NCBI RefSeq assembly: GCF_001044235.1
Contig: NZ_JYNL01000001.1
Location: forward strand, 991-64,990
Direction of reading: 5' to 3'
DNA: 64,000 nucleotides
Origin: Mycolicibacterium chlorophenolicum
Lineage (GTDB): Bacteria; Actinomycetota; Actinomycetes; Mycobacteriales; Mycobacteriaceae
In this document: in pieces, positions 56,372 to 64,000 of the stretch
Numbering within the stretch: the first letter of the stretch is position 1
How the letters are laid out: each line of letters opens with the position of its first letter
Notes under the pieces: generated by a model
Database searches by the model: none
What the model saw: only the letters and a program-made list of their open reading frames with translations
What the model was told of the DNA's origin: nothing
Made by a program: the position numbers and the translations under genes

Positions 56372-56381
56372 ACGCTACGCT
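56372..56381. promoter_or_regulatory. Overlapping divergent -10 boxes for rbsK and proA
   Basis: The sequence ACGCTACGCT contains TACGCT (56376-56381, plus strand, 6 nt before the proA ATG) and TAGCGT on the minus strand (56377-56372, 7 nt before the rbsK ATG). The two hexamers share two bases in a 23-bp gap, so both mRNAs would be leaderless and polymerase binding mutually exclusive. Confidence 0.6.
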
Positions 56382-56387
56382 GGGCTA

Positions 56388-57647
56388 ATGAGTCTGCACG
56401 CACCGGAGCGGAGCGCGGCGGCCGACGATCTGCGCGGGCAGGTGCACGACGCCGCCCGCCGCGCCCGCGTCGCATCGCGCGGGCTGGCGACGCTGAGCAC
56501 CGAGGCCAAGAACCAGGCGCTCCGGACGGCCGCCGACCACGTCCTGATGAACACCCGCGCCATCCTGGAGGCCAACGCGGCGGATCTGGCCGCGGCGCGG
56601 GAGGCGGGCACCCCGGAGGCGATGCTGGACCGGCTCGCGCTGACCCCGACCCGGGTCGAGGGCATCGCCGACGGATTGCGCCAGGTCGCCGGCCTGCCCG
56701 ACCCGATCGGTGAGGTGCTGCGCGGGCGGACGCTGCCCAACGGACTGCAGCTGCGTCAGCAGCGCGTCCCACTCGGCGTGATCGGCATCGTCTACGAGGG
56801 CCGGCCCAACGTCACCGTCGACGCCTTCGGGCTCACGCTGAAATCCGGCAACGCCGTTCTGCTGCGCGGAAGTTCGTCGGCGGCGCGGTCGAACGCCGCG
56901 CTGGTCGACGCGCTGCGCGCCGCGCTGGCCACCGAGGGACTCGACGTCGACGCGGTGCAGCTGCTGCCGAGCGAGGACCGGGCCAGCGTCACCCACCTGA
57001 TCCAGGCGCGCGGCCTCGTCGACGTGGTGATCCCGCGCGGTGGAGCCGGGCTGATCGACGCGGTCGTGCGCGACGCCCAGGTGCCCACGATCGAGACCGG
57101 CGTCGGCAATTGCCATGTGTACGTTCACTCCTCGGCCGATCTCGACATGGCCGAGGCCATCCTGCTCAACGCCAAGACGCGGCGGCCCAGCGTCTGCAAC
57201 GCCGCCGAATCGCTGTTGATCGACGCGGCCGTCGCCGACGTCGCGGTGCCGCGGCTGACCGGCGCGCTGCAGGCGGCCGGGGTGGCGGTGCACGCCGACC
57301 CGACCGAAGAGGAGTTGCGCGCCGAGTTCCTGTCGATGGACATCGCGCTGGCGGTGGTCGACGGCATCGACGCGGCGATCGACCACATCAACACCTACGG
57401 GACGGGCCACACCGAGGCCATCGTCACCACGGATCTCGCTGCCGCGCAACGGTTCACCGAACGGGTGGATGCCGCGGCGGTGATGGTGAACGCGTCGACG
57501 GCGTTCACCGACGGAGAGCAGTTCGGTTTCGGCGCCGAGATCGGCATCTCCACCCAGAAGCTGCACGCCCGCGGCCCGATGGGGCTGCCCGAATTGACGT
57601 CGACCAAATGGATCGTCTGGGGTGACGGCCACACCCGTCCGGCCTGA
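56388..57647 (+). CDS. proA: Gamma-glutamyl phosphate reductase
   Basis: 419 residues. Second step of proline synthesis, reducing gamma-glutamyl phosphate to the semialdehyde. Aldehyde-dehydrogenase fold with [44 protein letters not shown] and the active-site Cys in [13 protein letters not shown] (near 270). ATG at 56388. Ortholog of Rv2427c. Confidence 0.95.
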   Translation: MSLHAPERSAAADDLRGQVHDAARRARVASRGLATLSTEAKNQALRTAADHVLMNTRAILEANAADLAAAREAGTPEAMLDRLALTPTRVEGIADGLRQVAGLPDPIGEVLRGRTLPNGLQLRQQRVPLGVIGIVYEGRPNVTVDAFGLTLKSGNAVLLRGSSSAARSNAALVDALRAALATEGLDVDAVQLLPSEDRASVTHLIQARGLVDVVIPRGGAGLIDAVVRDAQVPTIETGVGNCHVYVHSSADLDMAEAILLNAKTRRPSVCNAAESLLIDAAVADVAVPRLTGALQAAGVAVHADPTEEELRAEFLSMDIALAVVDGIDAAIDHINTYGTGHTEAIVTTDLAAAQRFTERVDAAAVMVNASTAFTDGEQFGFGAEIGISTQKLHARGPMGLPELTSTKWIVWGDGHTRPA

Positions 57648-57665
57648 GTCAGGAGAAAACACCAC

Positions 57666-58541
57666 GTGAGCGTCCCCGCACGCCCGGCGCCGCTGTTCGC
57701 CGACATCGACGATGTCGCGCGCCGGCTGGCCGAGACCGGCTATCTGCCCGCCACCGCCACCGCGACCGCGGTGTTCCTCGCCGACCGGCTCGGCAAGCCG
57801 CTGCTGGTCGAGGGTCCGGCGGGCGTGGGCAAGACCGAACTGGCCCGCGCCATCGCCCAGGCCACCGGCTCGGGGCTGGTGCGGCTGCAGTGCTACGAGG
57901 GCGTCGACGAGGCCCGCGCGCTCTACGAGTGGAACCACGCCAAGCAGATCCTGCGGATCCAGGCCGGGTCGGGGGACTGGGATCAGACCAAGATGGACGT
58001 CTTCTCCGAAGAGTTCCTGCTGTCCCGGCCCCTGCTCACCGCGATCCGGCGCACCGACCCGACGGTGCTGCTGATCGACGAGACCGACAAGGCCGACATC
58101 GAGATCGAGGGCCTGCTGCTCGAGGTCCTCAGCGACTTCGCGGTCACCGTGCCCGAATTGGGCACGATCGTCGCCGAGCGCAAACCCCTGGTCGTGCTGA
58201 CCTCCAACGCGACCCGCGAGCTGTCCGAGGCGCTCAAGCGGCGCTGCCTGTTCCTGCACATCGATTTCCCCGACCCGGATCTGGAGCGGCGCATTCTGCT
58301 GTCGCGGGTGCCCGAGCTGCCCGAGCACCTGGCCGACGAGCTGGTGCGCATCGTCGGGGTGCTGCGCGGCATGGCGCTGAAGAAGGTGCCGTCGGTGGCG
58401 GAGACGATCGACTGGGCGCGCACGGTGCTGGCGCTGGGTCTGGACACCATCGACGACGAGCTGATCGCCGCGACGCTCGGAGTGGTGCTCAAGCACCAGT
58501 CCGATCAGGTCAAGGCGTCGGGGGAGCTGAGGCTCAACTGA
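57666..58541 (+). CDS. MoxR-family AAA+ ATPase
   Basis: 291 residues. Walker A GPAGVGKT (50-57), Walker B VLLIDETDKAD (about 137-147), sensor TSNATRELSEALKRRCLF. Such ATPases act as metal-insertion or assembly chaperones with VWA proteins. GTG start with GGAG upstream, 18 bp after proA. Stop overlaps the VWA gene start (TGATG). Matches Rv2426c by order. Confidence 0.9.
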   Translation: MSVPARPAPLFADIDDVARRLAETGYLPATATATAVFLADRLGKPLLVEGPAGVGKTELARAIAQATGSGLVRLQCYEGVDEARALYEWNHAKQILRIQAGSGDWDQTKMDVFSEEFLLSRPLLTAIRRTDPTVLLIDETDKADIEIEGLLLEVLSDFAVTVPELGTIVAERKPLVVLTSNATRELSEALKRRCLFLHIDFPDPDLERRILLSRVPELPEHLADELVRIVGVLRGMALKKVPSVAETIDWARTVLALGLDTIDDELIAATLGVVLKHQSDQVKASGELRLN

Positions 58542-59974
58542 TGGCGCCCCGACGCATCCGCCCGCCCCAGCCCCTGGCGCCGCACGGAATCCCAGGCCAC
58601 CTGGTCGAATTCGTCGAGGCGCTGCGCGGGTCCGGGATCGCGGTGGGTCCGTCGGAAACGGTGGACGCCGGCCGGGTGATGAGTGTGCTCGGTCTGGGCG
58701 ACCGGCTTGCGCTGCGGGAGGGCATCGCGTGCGCGGTGCTGCGCCGACCGGATCACCGGGACACCTACGACGCGCTGTTCGATCTGTACTTCCCGGCCGC
58801 GCTGGGTGCCAGGACCGTGCTGGCCGACGCGGAGGACGGCGAGGGTCTGCCGCCCGACGACGTCGAGGCGCTGCGTCAGGCGCTCGTCGACATGCTCTCC
58901 GACAACGAGGAACTGGCCAACCTCGACGAGCGGCTGGCCGCGATGATCGCGCAGATCGTGGAGGCGTACGGCCGGTACAACTCCAGCCGCGGACCGTCGT
59001 ATTCGTCGTATCAGGCGCTCAAGGCGATGAGCCTGGACGACCTCGAGGGCCGGCTGCTGGCCGGTCTGCTGGCGCCCTACGGCGAACAGCCGAGTCCGAC
59101 GCAGGAGCAGATCGCCAAAGCGCTTGCCGCGCAACGGATCGCGCAGCTTCGCCGGATGGTCGAGGCGGAGACCAAGCGACGCACCGCCGAGCAGCTCGGC
59201 CGTGAGCACGTGCAGACCTACGGGGTACCCCAGCTGGCCGAGAACGTCGAGTTCCTGCGGGCCTCGGGGGAGCAACTGCGGCAGATGCGCCGGGTGGTGG
59301 CGCCGCTGGCGCGCACGCTCGCGACCCGGCTGGCCGCCCGCCGGCGACGCTCACGTGCCGGGGAGATCGATCTGCGCAAGACGCTGCGCAAGTCGATGTC
59401 GACGGGCGGCGTACCGATCGATGTGGTGCTCAAGAAGCCGCACCCGGCCCGGCCGGAACTCGTGGTGCTGTGCGACGTCTCGGGGTCGGTGGCCGGCTTC
59501 AGCCACTTCACGCTGCTGCTGGTGCACGCACTGCGCCAACAGTTCTCGCGCGTGCGGGTGTTCGCCTTCATCGACACCACCGACGAGGTGACCGAACTGT
59601 TCGGCCCCGACGCCGACCTGGCTGTCGCGGTGCAGCGCATCACGCGGGAGGCGGGCGTCTACACCCGCGACGGGCATTCCGATTACGGCCACGCGTTCGT
59701 CTCGTTCCTCGACAAGTTCCCGAACGTGCTGTCGCCCCGCAGCTCCCTGCTGGTGCTCGGCGATGCTCGCAACAACTACCGCAATCCCGAGACCGACCTG
59801 CTCGCCCACATGGTCAACGCCAGCCGCCACGCGCACTGGCTGAACCCCGAGCCGCGGCATCTGTGGGGCAGCGGCGATTCGGCGGTGCCGCGCTACGAAG
59901 ACGTCATCACGATGCACGAGTGCCGCTCGGCCAAGCAGCTGGCCTCGGTCATCGACGCGCTGCTCCCCGTCTAG
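58541..59974 (+). CDS. VWA-domain (CoxE-like) protein
   Basis: 477 residues. The long helical N-terminal region (1-290) is rich in Arg/Leu. A C-terminal von Willebrand A domain has a MIDAS motif DVSGS (near 311) and later Thr/Asp positions. No signal peptide or membrane segment, so cytoplasmic partner of the MoxR ATPase. Matches Rv2425c. Followed by a palindromic repeat element 4 bp after its stop. Confidence 0.87.
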   Translation: MAPRRIRPPQPLAPHGIPGHLVEFVEALRGSGIAVGPSETVDAGRVMSVLGLGDRLALREGIACAVLRRPDHRDTYDALFDLYFPAALGARTVLADAEDGEGLPPDDVEALRQALVDMLSDNEELANLDERLAAMIAQIVEAYGRYNSSRGPSYSSYQALKAMSLDDLEGRLLAGLLAPYGEQPSPTQEQIAKALAAQRIAQLRRMVEAETKRRTAEQLGREHVQTYGVPQLAENVEFLRASGEQLRQMRRVVAPLARTLATRLAARRRRSRAGEIDLRKTLRKSMSTGGVPIDVVLKKPHPARPELVVLCDVSGSVAGFSHFTLLLVHALRQQFSRVRVFAFIDTTDEVTELFGPDADLAVAVQRITREAGVYTRDGHSDYGHAFVSFLDKFPNVLSPRSSLLVLGDARNNYRNPETDLLAHMVNASRHAHWLNPEPRHLWGSGDSAVPRYEDVITMHECRSAKQLASVIDALLPV

Positions 59975-59978
59975 GGAC

Positions 59979-60045
59979 TCCGCCGAGTGTGCGGTTTCAT
60001 CCGCGACGCGCCGTCGCGCGCGGACTGATCGGCACACTCGGCGGA
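59979..60045. repeat. Palindromic repeat element, copy 1
   Basis: Perfect 14-bp inverted arms TCCGCCGAGTGTGC (59979-59992) and GCACACTCGGCGGA (60032-60045) with a 39-nt centre. The 57-bp core 59984-60040 matches the reverse complement of the element at 60978-61034 at 45 of 57 positions. It begins 4 bp after the VWA stop and could also end that transcript. Confidence 0.85.
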
Positions 60046-60109
60046 ATTGCTTGTGGATAACCGAGTCGACACCGACTGATTCGTCGTGGGGTCCCGGCAC
60101 TCTGCGGCC

Positions 60110-60973
60110 ATGGATGCGATCGACTGGCCCTTCCGGGCATCTGAGCAACTCGCCGCGGGTGCGCTGACCATCCGCCAACTACGCCGGCACTATCAAGCGG
60201 TCTATCCGGGCGTGTGGATTCCGCGTGGCGCGGAACTCGATGCCGCCGGTCGCGCCCGGGCTGCGTGGTTGTGGTCGTCTCGACGGGGAGTGCTTGGTGG
60301 TCTCTCTGCCGCAGCGACGCTGGGAACCCGGTGGATCGAGGGTGAGGCGGCCGCTGAACTGGTTCACGACAATCGGCGACCGCCGGCGGGCATCATCGTG
60401 CACACCTGCGTACTGGAGTCCGACGAGGTCGTCGCCCGCGGTGACCTCGTACTCACCACGCCGGCACGAACGGCGTTCGATCTGGGCCGACGGCTGCCGA
60501 CGACAGAGGCGGTGCAGCGGATCGATGCGTTGATGAACGCCACGCACGTCAAGGCGGCCGACATCGAGTGCATCGGGAGTCGTCACCCGGGAGCGCGTGG
60601 GCTGCGTCGGCTCCGCAGGGCGCTCGAGCTCGTCGACGGCGGAGCGGAGTCCCCGTATGAGTCGTTGACGCGTCTGACGTTGATCCGCGCCGGCTTGCCG
60701 GTGCCGCAGACACAAATCGAGGTTCGAAACGCCGTCGGTCGAGTGTTCGCGCGCCTCGACATGGGATGGCCCGAGTGGAAGGTCGCGGTCGAATACGACG
60801 GCGCGCAGCATTGGACCGATGCTCGCCAAAGAGCCTGGGACATCGAGCGCTTGGCGGAGCTCGAGGCCGCGGGATGGCTGGTCATCCGGGTGAGTTCTGC
60901 CATGCTGGCCCGCTCCGCTGCGACCACCGATCGGGTGCGCAGGGCGTTGCAGGCCCGCGGCTGGCCCGGTTAG
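60110..60973 (+). CDS. AbiEi-like domain fused to DUF559/Vsr-type nuclease fold
   Basis: 287 residues. N-terminal part (1-145) resembles the AbiEi antitoxin-type fold of actinobacterial DUF559 proteins (YPGVWIPRGAELD, GLSAAATLGTRW, LTTPARTAFDLGRRLP). The C-terminal domain (about 180-280) is DUF559, related to Vsr endonucleases. E184 in SPYESLTR, D217 in FARLDMGW and E228-Y-D-G in VAVEYDGAQHW form the PD-(D/E)xK-like set, then LEAAGWLVIRV. The ATG at 60110 is chosen; no strong ribosome site. Both flanks carry inverted copies of one palindromic element. Nuclease activity is inferred from the fold. Confidence 0.78.
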   Translation: MDAIDWPFRASEQLAAGALTIRQLRRHYQAVYPGVWIPRGAELDAAGRARAAWLWSSRRGVLGGLSAAATLGTRWIEGEAAAELVHDNRRPPAGIIVHTCVLESDEVVARGDLVLTTPARTAFDLGRRLPTTEAVQRIDALMNATHVKAADIECIGSRHPGARGLRRLRRALELVDGGAESPYESLTRLTLIRAGLPVPQTQIEVRNAVGRVFARLDMGWPEWKVAVEYDGAQHWTDARQRAWDIERLAELEAAGWLVIRVSSAMLARSAATTDRVRRALQARGWPG

Positions 60974-60975
60974 GA

Positions 60976-61036
60976 CGCGAGTGTGCGGATCGATACGCCC
61001 CGTGCGGCGAGTCGCGGACGAAACGGCACACTCGCG
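60976..61036. repeat. Palindromic repeat element, copy 2 (inverted)
   Basis: Inverted arms CGCGAGTGTGC (60976-60986) and GCACACTCGCG (61026-61036), centre of 39 nt. Core 60978-61034 is the same length (57 bp) as copy 1 and 79% identical to its reverse complement, including the string TTTC-TCCGCGAC-CGCCG. It starts 2 bp after the stop of the nuclease-fold gene and lies 15 bp from the end of the convergent flavoprotein gene. Confidence 0.85.
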
Positions 61037-61051
61037 CCGAGGCGCTGGGCG

Positions 61052-62290
61052 CTAGGCGAACGAGACCGTGACGTCGCCGCCCTTGGGATCGGCGTCGGCG
61101 ACCAGCGACCACGGCGCCCGGTAGACCCGCCCCGGCGCCGCGGGCCACAGCGTACGCGCGGTGCCCAGCACCCGGCTGTCCTGCACGGCCCGCAGCACCG
61201 GCAGCCGTCGGTACTCGTCGGTCCACAGCAGCAGATCGCCGCGCGCCGCAGTCCCGCCGTCCATCGAGACGAGTTGGGGCGCAGCCCATCTCAAGGGTGC
61301 CGTGACCCGGATGCGGGCGGCGGCAGGTTCCGGCTCCGCGGCGTCGCCGGTGCGCAGCCAGTGCCGCACCGCGGTCGCGACATGGCGCCCGTCCAGCGCC
61401 GCCCCGTCGGCGGTGTCCACCGGGTGCAGCAGGTTGCCGACCGCGAACACACCGGGGTGACTGGTCCGCAGCGCGGCGTCGACGGCCGGGCCGCGGGTCG
61501 CCGGGTCCATCTGCAGCCCCGCGGTCCGGGCCAGTTCGTGGTCGGGAATCCAGTCGCCGGTGAAAATCACGGTGTCGCAGGCGATCTCGTGGCGTTCGCC
61601 GCCGCGTTCCACGGTGACCGAACGCACCCGGCCCCTACCGTGCACGGCGACCAGCCGGGCGTCGGTCAGCACCGGGCCCTCGAGCAGCGCGCGGCCCGCC
61701 ACGCGGAACGCGGCGTACGCCTCGGCGCGGGGATAACCGCTGACCATCGCCACCGTGGCGCACCCGGCCTCGCGCAGGGTCAGCACGGCCGACCAGCTGA
61801 CCAGTTCCGCGCCGACGATGACGGCGCGGCTGCCGACGCGGCCGTGGTGCAGGTGGACGAGGTTCTGCAACTGACCGGTGGTGTAGACGCCGTCGGGCCG
61901 GTCGCCGGGGACCAACCGGGCCGGACGCGGCCGTTCCCGCGCGCCGGTCGCCAGGATCACTGCGTCGGCGACGACCGTGCGCACGCCGCGGGGCGAGGTG
62001 ATCTGCAGCGTCCGCTCACCCGCCCACCCGGTGACCATCGCCTCGGTCTCCAGGCGTGCACCCGCATCGGTGGCCATCGCGGTGAGCCGCCGCGCGTACG
62101 CCGGCCCGGAGACGAACCGCCGCAAATCGCGCAGGCCGTATCCGGGATGGTCACTGTGCCGGGGGATTCCGCCGGTCTCGGCCTCCCGCTCGAGCACCAG
62201 CACCTCGCCGTCGACCTCCGGTGCCAGCGCCGCCGCGGCGGTCAGCCCGGACGGTCCGCCGCCGACGATCGCGACCGCGACGCGGTTCAT
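61052..62290 (-). CDS. NAD(P)/FAD-dependent pyridine nucleotide-disulfide-type oxidoreductase
   Basis: 412 residues. FAD-binding VAIVGGGPSGLTAAAAL (about 6-22), NAD-binding RAVIVGAELVSWSAV, ILATGARERPRPARLVPG and a late GVFAVGNLLHPVDTADGA. No CxxC disulfide pair is visible, so it is probably an electron-transfer subunit like the HcnB/GlpB-side partner of FAD dehydrogenases. ATGA overlap with the dehydrogenase upstream. Inference: passes electrons from the partner dehydrogenase to NAD(P) or a quinone. Confidence 0.8.
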   Translation of the reverse strand: MNRVAVAIVGGGPSGLTAAAALAPEVDGEVLVLEREAETGGIPRHSDHPGYGLRDLRRFVSGPAYARRLTAMATDAGARLETEAMVTGWAGERTLQITSPRGVRTVVADAVILATGARERPRPARLVPGDRPDGVYTTGQLQNLVHLHHGRVGSRAVIVGAELVSWSAVLTLREAGCATVAMVSGYPRAEAYAAFRVAGRALLEGPVLTDARLVAVHGRGRVRSVTVERGGERHEIACDTVIFTGDWIPDHELARTAGLQMDPATRGPAVDAALRTSHPGVFAVGNLLHPVDTADGAALDGRHVATAVRHWLRTGDAAEPEPAAARIRVTAPLRWAAPQLVSMDGGTAARGDLLLWTDEYRRLPVLRAVQDSRVLGTARTLWPAAPGRVYRAPWSLVADADPKGGDVTVSFA

Positions 62291-63672
62291 CGCGCCGTCC
62301 CGGCGGCCAGCAGCTGCGCGGTGTGCGCGCCGCAGTAGAAGCCCTGGCACCGGCCGTTCATCACCCGGGTGCGCCGGCGCAGGCCGTCCAGGTCGGCGGG
62401 CGGGATCGGCGAGGCGAACGCGTCGCGGATCTCGCCGGCGCTGACCCGTTCGCAGAAGCACACGATGCGGCCGTACTCCGGGTCGTCGGCGACGCGTTCG
62501 GCATCCTGGTACGGCCGCACACCGACCTCGCCGATGTTCGGCATCCGCGGCGGCGGGGGCAGTCCGTCGCGTTCGGTGACGTCCACGCCGGCCTCGGCGA
62601 GCAGTCCGGTGACGTACTCGGCCACCGCCATCCCCGAGGTCAGGCCCGTGGACCGGATGCCGCCGACCAGCAGATAGCGGGCGGCGGCGTCGACGTCGAT
62701 CAGGTAGTCGTCGTGATCGCTGGCGGCGCGCAGCCCGGCGTAGGTCGCGGTGATCTCCTCGTCGAACAGGGCGGGCATCAATGCACGCCCCTTCGACACC
62801 AGGAACTCGAAACCGCTCTCGGAGGTGCCGGTCGCGGTGCGGTCGGTCAGGTTCTCCGATGTCGGACCCACCATCACGTTGCCATAGATGGTCGGGCTGA
62901 CCAGCACACCCTTGCCCCGCGACGACGGCACCGCCAGCACGATCACCGGCACCATCGGCCGGGCGAGCTTGTCGAACACCAGCAGCTCACCGCGCCGCGG
63001 TGTGACGGTGAAGCGCTGGTGGCCGAACTCGGCGTCGAGGAGGTCGGCGCCCAGGCCGGCCGCATTGATCACCCACCGGCCCCGCACGTCGCCGCGCGTG
63101 GTGTGCAGGGTGGTGTGCTCGGGTCCCACGGTCGCGCCGGTCACCCGGGCGCCGCGCAGCAGGATGGCGCCCCGGGCGACGGCGTCGGTGGCCAGCGCCA
63201 GGTTGGTGGTCCAGGTGCAGATGATCGACTCACCGGGCACGGTCAGTCCGGCCAGCGCGCCCGGCCCGAGATCGGGCACCCGGCGGTAGATCTCCTCGGT
63301 CTGCACCAGGCCGCAGTCGCGGTAGCCGTTGCGTTCGGCCTTGACCATCAGGCCGGGCAGCGCGTCGGCCTCCTCCTCGGTCCAGGCCACCAACATCGCG
63401 CCGGTGCGCTCGACCGGGATGCCGGTCTGCTCGGCGTACGCGCCGAGCAGGTCGTACCCGCGGGCCACCAGCCGGGACTCCAGCGTGTCCGGCGTGGCGT
63501 CGAAACCGGTGTGCAGCAGGGCGGTGTTGGCCTTGCTGGTGCCGTCACCCACGTCGTCGCGTGCCTCCACCAGCGTGACGGTCAGATGGGTGCCGGCCAG
63601 GGCCCGGGCGATCGCGCATCCGACGATCCCGGCCCCCACGACGACGACGTCGGCGGTGACGTCGGAACTCAT
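62287..63672 (-). CDS. FAD-dependent dehydrogenase with BFD-type [2Fe-2S] domain (GlpA-like)
   Basis: 461 residues. DAO/GlpA-like domain with VVVVGAGIVGCAIARAL at the N-terminus and LLVGGIRSTGLTSGMAVAEYV near 365. A C-terminal BFD-like cluster domain follows, with ligands C-F-C (IVCFCERVSAGEI) and C-x4-C (GRCQGFYCG). Glycerol-3-phosphate is the likely substrate because the glycerol kinase gene is directly upstream. ATGA overlaps on both sides make the three genes one translational unit. Confidence 0.83.
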   Translation of the reverse strand: MSSDVTADVVVVGAGIVGCAIARALAGTHLTVTLVEARDDVGDGTSKANTALLHTGFDATPDTLESRLVARGYDLLGAYAEQTGIPVERTGAMLVAWTEEEADALPGLMVKAERNGYRDCGLVQTEEIYRRVPDLGPGALAGLTVPGESIICTWTTNLALATDAVARGAILLRGARVTGATVGPEHTTLHTTRGDVRGRWVINAAGLGADLLDAEFGHQRFTVTPRRGELLVFDKLARPMVPVIVLAVPSSRGKGVLVSPTIYGNVMVGPTSENLTDRTATGTSESGFEFLVSKGRALMPALFDEEITATYAGLRAASDHDDYLIDVDAAARYLLVGGIRSTGLTSGMAVAEYVTGLLAEAGVDVTERDGLPPPPRMPNIGEVGVRPYQDAERVADDPEYGRIVCFCERVSAGEIRDAFASPIPPADLDGLRRRTRVMNGRCQGFYCGAHTAQLLAAGTAR

Positions 63673-64000
63673 GGCGTGCTCTCCTCTACGGCGTGGCGCC
63701 AACGCGCCAGGAACTCGGCGGCCTGTTCGGCCGGCCATTCCGGGTGGTAGGTGTGGTGCGGCGCCCAGGTGCCGACCGCGTCCGCGACGGCCAGACCGGG
63801 TTCGACGGCGAGTCGGGCGCAGGCCGCGGCGCCGAGCGCGGTGGCGTGCGGGGACGGATAGACGTCGACGGGCATCCGGGCGAGGTCGGCCTGCGCCTGC
63901 ATCAGCGCCGCCGACCGGGTGAGGCCGCCGTCGACCCGCAGCCGGGTGAGCGGCCGCCCGAGGTCGGCGGACACCAGGTCGGTCAGCGCGGTCACCTGGG
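63669..64000 (-). CDS. glpK: FGGY-family kinase, probably glycerol kinase, C-terminal part (cut by window edge)
   Basis: Only about the last 110 residues are present. LRVDGGLTRSAALMQAQADLA and SPHATALGAAACARLA are the conserved C-terminal adenosine-binding motifs of FGGY kinases, of which GlpK is the closest match given the GlpA-like gene it overlaps (ATGA). It would supply glycerol-3-phosphate to the flavoprotein pair. Another FGGY kinase cannot be ruled out without the N-terminus. Confidence 0.75.
   Translation of the reverse strand, partial: QVTALTDLVSADLGRPLTRLRVDGGLTRSAALMQAQADLARMPVDVYPSPHATALGAAACARLAVEPGLAVADAVGTWAPHHTYHPEWPAEQAAEFLARWRHAVEESTP

Overview
The window is high-GC DNA from a mycobacterium, most likely a fast-growing environmental species (Mycolicibacterium type). 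The evidence is the gene order from about 26.5 kb onward. korA-korB-mobA-rpf-(Rv2449c-like)-valS-folC-(small membrane protein)-ndk-rne-rplU-rpmA-obg-proB-nadE-rbsK-proA-moxR-VWA follows the M. tuberculosis Rv2455c to Rv2425c segment as I remember it. GTG starts, many probable leaderless promoters and paired Rpf proteins fit the same group. Species cannot be fixed from the sequence alone.

Left part, 1-26.2 kb, is accessory catabolic DNA. A minus-strand inositol operon (iolC, an aldolase-like gene, iolB, iolD, iolG, mmsA) lies opposite a GntR/HutC regulator. Next come a TIM-barrel isomerase and a plus-strand sugar-type ABC importer (binding protein, permease, ATPase). Near-identical 23-bp dyads sit in both divergent intergenic regions, so regulator, operon and importer look like one regulon. 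A minus-strand sulfatase block follows: three type I sulfatases and a bile-acid:sodium-symporter-family transporter. After about 0.9 kb of mostly non-coding DNA comes a secreted protein with an acidic tail. A second polyol operon (phytanoyl-CoA-dioxygenase-like, IolG-like, IolE-like, Gfo/Idh/MocA), joined by 4-bp overlaps, faces a LacI-type regulator and a PfkB kinase. It supplies the IolE-type dehydratase that the first cluster lacks.

Middle part, 26.2-48.9 kb, is mostly conserved core. It holds the 2-oxoglutarate:ferredoxin oxidoreductase (korAB), mobA, two rpf genes with CRP-type palindromes and one long structured leader, an FAD monooxygenase, an S9 peptidase and an enoyl-reductase-like protein. 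These are followed by valS-folC, ndk (behind a 61-bp tandem duplication), rne, rplU-rpmA-obg-proB.

Right part, 48.9-64 kb, contains an unknown gene with a sirtuin, a cysteine hydrolase, nadE, and a small metal-responsive operon (CmtR-like regulator, CDF-like transporter, ICMT-like methyltransferase). Then come an enoyl-CoA hydratase, rbsK/proA on a 23-bp divergent promoter, and a MoxR/VWA pair. A DUF559-type nuclease-fold gene lies between two copies of one 57-bp palindromic element in opposite orientation. The window ends in a glycerol kinase / two flavoprotein operon, cut at the right edge.

Recurrent design features are 4-bp stop/start overlaps in operons, CTAG shared by the stop codons of three convergent gene pairs, and -10 hexamers 6-7 nt before start codons.
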